From Candidatus Cloacimonadota bacterium (GTDB taxonomy: Bacteria; Cloacimonadota; Cloacimonadia; Cloacimonadales; Cloacimonadaceae), in NCBI GenBank assembly GCA_012519465.1, contig JAAYQD010000306.1, positions 1 through 12,116 of the forward strand: a stretch of DNA of 12,116 bases. Direction: 5' to 3'. The position numbers were made by a program, and so were the translations under genes. Shown in pieces: positions 7,015 through 12,116 of the stretch (positions are counted from its first letter, which is position 1; every line of letters starts with the position of its first letter). Under the pieces are notes generated by a model. It saw only the letters and a list, made by a program, of their open reading frames with translations. It was not told the DNA's origin and did not search any database.

Positions 7015-8286
7015 ATGGCGATTAGCGACGGCATCGGCAGTGCGCTGCAGAGCATTTTCAGCCACAAGTTGCGCTCTTTATTGACGCTCACGGGCATTGT
7101 GATCGGCGTGATGGCGGTGGTGACGATGTTTTCCAGCGTGTATGCGCTCAAACAGCTGATCCGTGAGAAAATGGAGGGTATGGGCTGGGATTACTCTGTG
7201 TTGATAGTGCCACAGGGGCAGGGAGGATTCTTTGGTCCTCATACCCCCACCAAGAAAAACAAGCGCGCCACCAGAGACGTCAATACCTTGAATTATAGCG
7301 ACTTTCTGGCGCTCAAAGAGCAGATCAATCACCGCAATATCTATGGCATGATAGAAACCAATACCCTGCATCGCTATGCCGGCAAAGACAAGTATGTGCG
7401 CCTGCGCGCCACCAATCCCCAGTTTTTCACCTCCAAGAGCTATGCCCTGCAAAGCGGCCGCTTCTTTACGGCACTTGAGGAAGAACAGCTGCTGCCGGTG
7501 GCTATTTTGGGATACGATTTTGTGCAGGATTATTATGGGGATACAGATCCCCTGGGCAAAACCCTGCAATTGGGGAAATATCGCTTTGAAGTGATTGGCG
7601 TGTTGGCAAAGGATAACCTCAATGATACGCAGGGCTTCAACTTCTCTTCGCCAGACCGCAAGATGGATCTGGAGGCGGTGTATGTGCCACTCAAGTATGG
7701 AGCCACCTACTTTGGAACGGCCAAGACGGTGCACTCCATCTATCTGCAGGCACATTCCGAGGAGGAATTTGATGATCTCAAAAACTCCGCCCGCCAGTTG
7801 CTCCTCTCGCGCCATAATATGTATCCCAGCTTTAGCTTTGTGGAAATCGGAGATTTCCTCCTCACCATCAACAAGGAAATCGACGACCAAATGCGCAAGT
7901 GGAATATCACCCTCTCCGCCATTGCCTCCATCTCTCTATTGGTGGGCGGGATAGGGCTGTTTTCCACCTTGCTGATCTCCATCCAGGAGCGAATGACGGA
8001 GATAGGCGTGCGCAAAAGCATCGGCGCCACAGAGACCAGCATCTTCTTTTACTTTATCTATGAGGCGGTGATCCTGGCGCTCACGGCGGCGCTGTTGGGC
8101 ATCATTCTGGCATGGATTATCCTCTCCTCAATCGGCAAAGCCATCAATTTCCCCCTATATCTGCCAATCGCCGGAGTGGCATTGGGCAGCTTCTTTTCGC
8201 TGTTGATAGGTGTAGTTTCCGGGCTTTATCCCGCTCTCAAGGCATCCCGCATCGATCCCATCCGCGCCATCTATTACATGGATTAG
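7015..8286 (+). CDS. MacB/FtsX-type ABC transporter permease
   Basis: This is an inner-membrane permease of the type that converts ATP hydrolysis in the cytoplasm into movement of a periplasmic domain (MacB, LolCDE and FtsEX are relatives). Seen: a short cytoplasmic start with KLRSLLTLTGIVIGV forming the first membrane helix (about 17-41), a large periplasmic MacB-type core domain (about 45-298), then three helices near 300-322, 345-370 and 380-405. The cytoplasmic loop ERMTEIGVRKSIGA (325-338) and the terminal GLYPALKASRIDPIRAI are family hallmarks. The length of 423 is usual. It starts only 3 nt after the topA stop (TAAGATATG) with no good ribosome-binding site, which suggests translational coupling. 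No partner ATPase gene lies in the window, so it must be encoded elsewhere. Substrate is unknown. Confidence 0.93.
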   Translation: MAISDGIGSALQSIFSHKLRSLLTLTGIVIGVMAVVTMFSSVYALKQLIREKMEGMGWDYSVLIVPQGQGGFFGPHTPTKKNKRATRDVNTLNYSDFLALKEQINHRNIYGMIETNTLHRYAGKDKYVRLRATNPQFFTSKSYALQSGRFFTALEEEQLLPVAILGYDFVQDYYGDTDPLGKTLQLGKYRFEVIGVLAKDNLNDTQGFNFSSPDRKMDLEAVYVPLKYGATYFGTAKTVHSIYLQAHSEEEFDDLKNSARQLLLSRHNMYPSFSFVEIGDFLLTINKEIDDQMRKWNITLSAIASISLLVGGIGLFSTLLISIQERMTEIGVRKSIGATETSIFFYFIYEAVILALTAALLGIILAWIILSSIGKAINFPLYLPIAGVALGSFFSLLIGVVSGLYPALKASRIDPIRAIYYMD

Positions 8287-8335
8287 GCCTCCGCAGCCTA
8301 TCCATCTTGTCCGCACCTTTCCACCGCAGGATCTT

Positions 8336-8364
8336 TTGCCTGTTCTGGCATTATGGCTTATATT
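8336..8364 (+). promoter_or_regulatory. Candidate promoter for the NlpC/P60 gene
   Basis: TTGCCT (8336-8341; 4 of 6 to TTGACA), a 17-bp spacer, and TATATT (8359-8364; 5 of 6 to TATAAT). Transcription would be expected to begin at about 8371, exactly where the signal-peptide ATG of the next gene stands. That gene has no Shine-Dalgarno sequence, so the two observations agree with a leaderless message. This is prediction from consensus only. Confidence 0.4.
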
Positions 8365-8370
8365 GAATAT

Positions 8371-9735
8371 ATGAAACATATCAAATATTATCTTTTGGCT
8401 TTAATGCTCCTTGGGGCTCCCCTGTTGATGGCACAGCCCAAGCCAGAGACGCTGTATACATCTCCGCTTCTCTTGGAAAACGTGAGCCAGGCCATGCTGC
8501 GTCCCGGATATTGGATCAGCCGCCATCCCTCGCCTGATGCCATCATTATGAATGATAAAGAGATAGAAAGCTTTAATGCCTCCATCCGCAAACGGCGAGG
8601 ATCGGTATCACACTTGCCCAATCTCACGGGAAATATCTCCGGCAATACCATCCGCAATGGCATCAACCAGGGGCTTAATCTACTAAAGAATATGCGCCTT
8701 TTTGACGAGAAGGGAGAGCGCATCCCCTCCTCCTTTTGGAACAATATCCAGGCAAATTGCAACTTGAAAGCCATCCCTGGCACGATCAAGATTCGCTATG
8801 CGCTGCCTCTTGCCTTTGCAGATCAAAGGATTGCCCCCACTGAGGTGCAGCTGAATAAAAAGGTGTTGGATTATGAATTTGATGAGCTGCAGAATAGTGG
8901 CTTTGATATCGGCACTCCGCTTTTGATCTATCACAATTCCGCAGATGGAAAGTGGGCGTATGGCTCCAGCGCCATTACCTCCGGCTGGTTCAGGCTCTCT
9001 GATCTGGTCTTTTTGGATGTGCAAAGCTGGAAAGACTATCAGCAGACCCAGGATTTTGTGGTGATCACCGCTGCCCAAGCGGATCTCTGGAAGGATGCCT
9101 CAAGAACAGATTATGTGGGAGCAGCCCGCATGGGATCACGCTTTCCTCTATTGGGCGAAGAAGAAGGCAAGTATATCATCAGCCTGCCTGTGCGTGACGA
9201 AGAGGGGCAAAGGCTGGCATCTGGCTACATCCTAAAACAGGATGCCCACCCCAAATACCTCCCCTACACTGCCAGGAATGTGTATGAACTGGCATTTAGG
9301 ATGCTCAATATGCCCTATGGCTGGGCGGATACCAATGGCAATACGGATTGTTCCAGCTATCTGCGCCAGCTTTTCTCTTGTTTTGGCATCATCCTGCCTC
9401 GCAATAGCGCCGAGCAGGAAAAGAGCGGCAAAATAGCCCACAGATTCACCGGCAAGGAAAGCGCCAACGCACGTAATGAAACCCTGATCAAAAAGGGAAA
9501 GCCAGCCCTCACCCTATTGCGCAGACCCGGTCATATCACTCTCTATCTGGGAAGTGTGGATGGGCGCGCCTACATCATCCACAACACTTGGGCAGAGCGC
9601 GTAAAAGATACAAACAGCAGCAATAAGATACAGGTTATCAATAGAGTGGTGGTTTCCGATGTGTTTATTGGCAACAAATCCCTGCAAGGACCGATGATCC
9701 AGCACTTCACCTCTATCTCCCTGTTGGAGCTGTGA
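8371..9735 (+). CDS. Secreted NlpC/P60 cysteine peptidase with SH3 domains
   Basis: A probable peptidoglycan endopeptidase that cleaves stem peptides in the periplasm. Seen, numbered from 8371: a signal peptide MKHIKYYLLALMLLGAPLLMAQ, an N-terminal region to about 110, a stretch at about 115-290 that fits two bacterial SH3 domains (WAYGSSAITSGWFRLSDLVF is SH3-like), and a C-terminal NlpC/P60 domain with GWADTNGNTDCSSYLRQLF (catalytic Cys327), RRPGHITLYLG (His388) and IIHNTW (His404, the usual third position). The order resembles the Bacteroidetes YkfC-like family of dipeptidyl-peptidase VI enzymes. An in-frame ATG at 8353 would add six residues (MAYIEY) in front of the signal peptide. I prefer 8371 because it gives a normal signal peptide and fits the candidate promoter; neither start has a visible ribosome-binding site. 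A terminator follows at 9775. Confidence 0.9.
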   Translation: MKHIKYYLLALMLLGAPLLMAQPKPETLYTSPLLLENVSQAMLRPGYWISRHPSPDAIIMNDKEIESFNASIRKRRGSVSHLPNLTGNISGNTIRNGINQGLNLLKNMRLFDEKGERIPSSFWNNIQANCNLKAIPGTIKIRYALPLAFADQRIAPTEVQLNKKVLDYEFDELQNSGFDIGTPLLIYHNSADGKWAYGSSAITSGWFRLSDLVFLDVQSWKDYQQTQDFVVITAAQADLWKDASRTDYVGAARMGSRFPLLGEEEGKYIISLPVRDEEGQRLASGYILKQDAHPKYLPYTARNVYELAFRMLNMPYGWADTNGNTDCSSYLRQLFSCFGIILPRNSAEQEKSGKIAHRFTGKESANARNETLIKKGKPALTLLRRPGHITLYLGSVDGRAYIIHNTWAERVKDTNSSNKIQVINRVVVSDVFIGNKSLQGPMIQHFTSISLLEL

Positions 9736-9774
9736 AGCCTCGCCCTAATTATAGCTGTGTAAATATTGGCAAAC

Positions 9775-9808
9775 AAAAAACGGGCACCTTTGAGGGTACC
9801 CGTTTTTT
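9775..9808. terminator. Bidirectional intrinsic terminator
   Basis: Left arm 9775-9788 (AAAAAACGGGCACC) pairs with right arm 9795-9808 (GGTACCCGTTTTTT) with a single C/A mismatch and a 6-nt loop. A run of six T occurs at the exit on both strands. It sits 39 bp after the NlpC/P60 stop and 44 bp after the stop of the converging lipoprotein gene, so it can end both transcripts. Confidence 0.9.
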
Positions 9809-9852
9809 AAGGACTGCGCTATATTAGCTTTGTTCTTGTTTGTTTAATTTAG

Positions 9853-10047
9853 TTATTCAGCTATAGGCTGGTCGACTACTTCTTCAGCAGGTGCTTCTTC
9901 ACCATCAATTACTTCTTCAGCGGGTACTTCTTCTTCTTCAATTTCTACGTCTTCTACATCTTCAACTTCTTTGGGTTTGCAAGCGGTTGTCAGAACGGTG
10001 CCGAAAAGCAACAGTGCGATTAAGCTCAGTAAAAGGATTTTTTTCAT
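9853..10047 (-). CDS. Small acidic lipoprotein
   Basis: A 64-residue protein of unknown function. Seen: a lipoprotein signal peptide (MKK, then a leucine-rich stretch) ending in LTTAC, with Cys23 as the expected lipidated residue. The mature tail of 41 further residues contains 19 Asp/Glu and only two Lys and is clearly repetitive: EDVEDVEIEEEE, then two copies of PAEEV(I/V)D. Such a tail is probably disordered. The start is well supported: GGAGG at 10057-10061 with a 9-nt spacer. A candidate promoter lies at 10136-10164 and the shared terminator lies downstream, so the gene looks monocistronic. The threonine at -3 of the lipobox is less usual than Leu or Val, though the LTTAC context is acceptable. 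Possible roles are binding cations or cell-wall components, but nothing in the sequence decides this. Confidence 0.85.
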   Translation of the reverse strand: MKKILLLSLIALLLFGTVLTTACKPKEVEDVEDVEIEEEEVPAEEVIDGEEAPAEEVVDQPIAE

Positions 10048-10109
10048 TTTTTGATTCCTCCATTTTAGTGAAATCTGTTTTTTTTAGTCTTTGGTTAATG
10101 GCAGTTTAG

Positions 10110-10124
10110 AGCCTTGCCCAGGCT
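10110..10124 (-). other. Stem-loop near the predicted 5' end of the lipoprotein mRNA
   Basis: AGCCT (10110-10114) and AGGCT (10120-10124) form a 5-bp stem with a 5-nt loop. With the candidate promoter at 10136-10164 it would begin within a few bases of the transcript start, a position where stem-loops often stabilise short, abundant messages. The stem is short, so this is tentative. Confidence 0.3.
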
Positions 10125-10135
10125 TTTGTTAGAGC

Positions 10136-10164
10136 ATTGTAAAGTGCTGTAAAGCCTCATACAA
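10136..10164 (-). promoter_or_regulatory. Candidate promoter of the small lipoprotein gene
   Basis: On the minus strand: TTGTAT (10159-10164; 3 of 6 to TTGACA), a spacer of exactly 17 bp, and TACAAT (10136-10141; 5 of 6 to TATAAT). The leader would be about 80 nt. Two copies of TGTAAAG (plus-strand 10138-10144 and 10148-10154) lie 10 bp apart, one overlapping the -10 element and one in the spacer, a spacing that would suit a bound regulator. No regulator is identified. Confidence 0.4.
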
Positions 10165-10553
10165 TAGCTCACACAGTCCTTAGACACAACTATATACTGT
10201 TATATTAGGCGTCAGTTTAATTACTTTGGGTTTTTTGGCAAGAGATTTCTTTGAGGCTTGTCTCATCTAATGCCTTTTTTGGGGAATAATTTCCACAATC
10301 AACCTTTCTCAGAGCCTTTAAAACCAAATAATGCAGTTGCCCTCCTGCTTGCTTTCTCATTAGATGCGCTTGTGATGCCGTTGTGATACCCAGCAATCCG
10401 CTGGGAGGCACAACCACATCACAACCGCATCTAATAGGGAAGGAGGTGGTATGAGAGAGGGAATCATCATGCGAAAGATACCGTAACCCTCATAAACCAC
10501 AAGAAAAACAGCTCAAAAATGAGGACTGGGAAAACCCTACGGCATTTTCTGGG
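10165..10553. other. Gene-free stretch with scattered inverted repeats
   Basis: I find no convincing gene here. The main structure is the 77-bp inverted repeat entered separately. A third copy of its outer sequence, CATCTAATG, lies at 10264-10272. A weak hairpin pairs GTGGTATGAG (10446-10455) with CTCAT and ACCAC (10489-10493 and 10496-10500) across a 33-nt loop. Just after the Omp85 stop, in its direction of reading, there is a 4-bp stem (CTCA/TGAG, 10512-10523) followed by a T-rich run. That could be a weak terminator, but I would not rely on it. Confidence 0.45.
10359..10435. repeat. 77-bp imperfect inverted repeat
   Basis: Arms 10359-10394 and 10400-10435 are 36 bp each and match at 30 positions. 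Matching blocks run inward: ATTAGATGCG with CGCATCTAAT, TTGTGATG with CATCACAA, GTTGTG with CACAAC, and CCCAGC with GCTGGG, leaving a 5-nt loop AATCC. The left arm contains two tandem 11-mers, CTTGTGATGCC and GTTGTGATACC. There is no T-run, so it is not a standard terminator. It lies between two genes on the minus strand. It could be a small palindromic mobile or REP-like element, a binding site, or a structured RNA. Confidence 0.8.
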
Positions 10554-12116
10554 TTAAAATGCAGTATCCAGACCCAAATGTATCATGCCTTCTCCCAGGC
10601 TGGCGATGCCATCCTCTCGCTTGCCCAAAGCATAATCTATGCCCAAAACCCCAAGACGGGTGCGTATTCTGGCACCAATCCCAAAGCCAAATATATCAGC
10701 CTTATAGCCTATCTCTTTGCCCTCTTCCTGCTGCAACCAACGCGCCAGCACTCCATGATCGAAGAAGGCATGCAAGCGGGAGCCAGCATCCAGCCTCCAG
10801 CGCAATTCCCAGCTTGCCCAGCCCATCCGCCAGCTTTTCCATTCGCCCTCACCATAACCGCGCAGTTTTTGATAACCGCCCATCTGGTAAAGCTCATAAT
10901 CAGCCGCATTGGGATCTTCCAGATTCCGGATATTCAGCCCCATTGCCGCAACGATGCTACGGGTGAGCGGCAGATAATTGACGCTATCCAGCTCGAAGGC
11001 GCCCCGCCACCGTTTTGGGGATGAATAAATCATGCCATAACTCAGCCTCAGCTCCGAACCCTTGAACGGATTATCCGCGGGAAAGGCAGAATCATAAGCC
11101 CAAAATGCTCCCATGGTGCCGGAACGTATCCGCTGGCTGGGTCTTCTTGCCAGAGAGGGATCGATGAGGTGGTCATCACTGCCCAATTCCAGACCCAGCT
11201 TGTGGTGCCCCATATAACCATAGATATCCAGGGATGCAGAGCTCTTGATCCACAGGCTGTCCAAAGAGCTGCGCTGCAAAAAGATATCCCCGGCGATGGG
11301 GATGGAGCTGGGACCAGATTCGTGATATGCCAGCTCCAGCCCATTGGTCTTCTGGTCTTTGTGCCAATCCAGCTCGATGGAACGATCACTGCCCAATAGA
11401 TTCAAAAACTTCAGGTGCAGCCTGCCCGTCACACCCTTTTCTTTGCCGCTATAGCCAAACACTCCCTCCAGAAAGGTCATCCGCCCTTCCTCCACCTTGA
11501 TGAGGAGGCTGTTGTCACTGATGGGCTCCACCAGGGCACTGTGGATATACGGCTTGCGCAGGATGTTTTGGGTGGCAGTCTCCAACATCTGAGGCGTTAC
11601 CACCTTGGCATTGGAGACGCCGGAAAGCTTTAGCAGCGTGCTCTCGCGGGTGTGATGGTTACCCTCAAAATACACCTTCTCCGCCGTGAATGCCTTGCCT
11701 TCGTTTACCTTCAGCCAGGCTATCAATCCCTCACCCCACACCAGAGAATCCAATTCCACGCTGGCAAAGAGGAAGCCCCGCTGATGACATATATCCAGTA
11801 TTTGCCCATAAACCCGCGGCAGATCAGAGAGGGAAAAGCGGCGGCTGGCGCCGATCAATAGCATCTCCTTGAGGCGTGCCTCACTAAAGTAGCGCATGCC
11901 CCCAAAGCGCAATTCCAGCTCATCAGACGGCACTATCTCTTTGAGATCAAACACCAGATCCACCTTTGAATCCACCGCTGGAACCAACTCTGGATATGGT
12001 ATCTTCACAAAATAGCGCCCCGTGCCTTCCAGATATTCCTGCCCCTCATAAAGCCCGCTGGCAGCCTCCAATTCGGCTTCACTAATGGCAAAATTAGCTT
12101 CCCAACGCAGATGGTG
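10554..12116 (-). CDS. Omp85-family outer-membrane protein, BamA/TamA-like (5' end outside window)
   Basis: The frame is open at the window edge, giving the C-terminal 520 residues. Omp85 proteins insert or transport proteins at the outer membrane using periplasmic POTRA domains and a 16-strand barrel. Seen, numbered from the first complete codon: a partial POTRA at about 1-60, POTRA-like repeats at about 67-140 and 142-212 (the last begins AEKVYFEGNHHTRESTLL), then a barrel from about 215 to the end. GGYQKLRGYGEGE contains LRGY at 418-421, equivalent to the conserved VRGF/Y motif of barrel strand L6. The protein ends GMIHLGLDTAF with a terminal Phe, the usual barrel signal. The barrel, about 300 residues, is smaller than in BamA and nearer TamA or a reduced Omp85. 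A TTG at 12071 is a possible internal start, but the POTRA-like reading frame continues upstream of it, so it is unlikely to be the real one. The exact subfamily is unresolved. Confidence 0.88.
   Translation of the reverse strand, partial: HHLRWEANFAISEAELEAASGLYEGQEYLEGTGRYFVKIPYPELVPAVDSKVDLVFDLKEIVPSDELELRFGGMRYFSEARLKEMLLIGASRRFSLSDLPRVYGQILDICHQRGFLFASVELDSLVWGEGLIAWLKVNEGKAFTAEKVYFEGNHHTRESTLLKLSGVSNAKVVTPQMLETATQNILRKPYIHSALVEPISDNSLLIKVEEGRMTFLEGVFGYSGKEKGVTGRLHLKFLNLLGSDRSIELDWHKDQKTNGLELAYHESGPSSIPIAGDIFLQRSSLDSLWIKSSASLDIYGYMGHHKLGLELGSDDHLIDPSLARRPSQRIRSGTMGAFWAYDSAFPADNPFKGSELRLSYGMIYSSPKRWRGAFELDSVNYLPLTRSIVAAMGLNIRNLEDPNAADYELYQMGGYQKLRGYGEGEWKSWRMGWASWELRWRLDAGSRLHAFFDHGVLARWLQQEEGKEIGYKADIFGFGIGARIRTRLGVLGIDYALGKREDGIASLGEGMIHLGLDTAF

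Noticed and set aside
10217..10417. 66-codon minus-strand open frame between the lipoprotein and Omp85 genes
   Set aside because: Its start lies inside the 77-bp inverted repeat, and neither that start nor the internal ATG at 10360 has a ribosome-binding site. I recognise no domain. A decayed element remains possible, so a database search would be worthwhile.
10369..10424. TGTGA/TCACA elements as a CRP/FNR operator
   Set aside because: The TGTGA copies are direct repeats within one arm, and the inverted TCACA copies are not at the 6-bp spacing of a CRP site. They are better explained as parts of the 77-bp inverted repeat.
10578..11024. 148-codon plus-strand open frame over the Omp85 gene
   Set aside because: It is in register with the Omp85 codons and mirrors the same codon bias. 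The minus strand carries the POTRA, LRGY and C-terminal barrel signatures.

Overview
The window looks like chromosomal DNA of an anaerobic bacterium of the FCB (Fibrobacteres-Chlorobi-Bacteroidetes) type. My best guess is a relative of Candidatus Cloacimonadota. This is inference: SecA is unusually long and carries two insertions of the Bacteroidetes/FCB kind, and the window encodes an Omp85 outer-membrane barrel protein and a lipoprotein, which fit a diderm cell. No 16S rRNA or other taxonomic marker is present, and I could not run a search.

Layout: (1) 1-905, minus strand: the N-terminal 301 residues of an M20-family metallohydrolase resembling RocB, cut by the window edge. (2) 906-1569: a 664-bp gene-free stretch holding a strong hairpin, a run of short perfect palindromes, a predicted G-quadruplex and a 7-bp-periodic TTAG repeat tract, followed by the secA leader. 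(3) 1570-9735, plus strand: secA, topA, a MacB/FtsX-type ABC permease and a secreted NlpC/P60 cell-wall hydrolase. The first three are tightly spaced (45 bp and 3 bp) and probably co-transcribed. The fourth has its own candidate promoter and may be leaderless. (4) 9775-9808: a clear bidirectional terminator between converging units. (5) 9853-10047, minus strand: a tiny, very acidic lipoprotein with its own candidate promoter. (6) 10062-10553: about 490 bp without a convincing gene, containing a 77-bp imperfect inverted repeat. (7) 10554-12116, minus strand: an Omp85 (BamA/TamA-like) protein whose 5' end lies beyond the window.

Working together: SecA drives proteins across the inner membrane, and the NlpC/P60 enzyme, the lipoprotein and the Omp85 protein are all expected Sec clients. 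TopA is a housekeeping topoisomerase. The permease needs an ATPase encoded elsewhere. The genes are mostly ordinary core functions. The less usual material is in the two intergenic regions, where hairpin arms are built from tandem ~11-bp units and one region carries a heptad repeat tract with a G4 motif. I found no CRISPR array, tRNA, rRNA, transposase or defence system.
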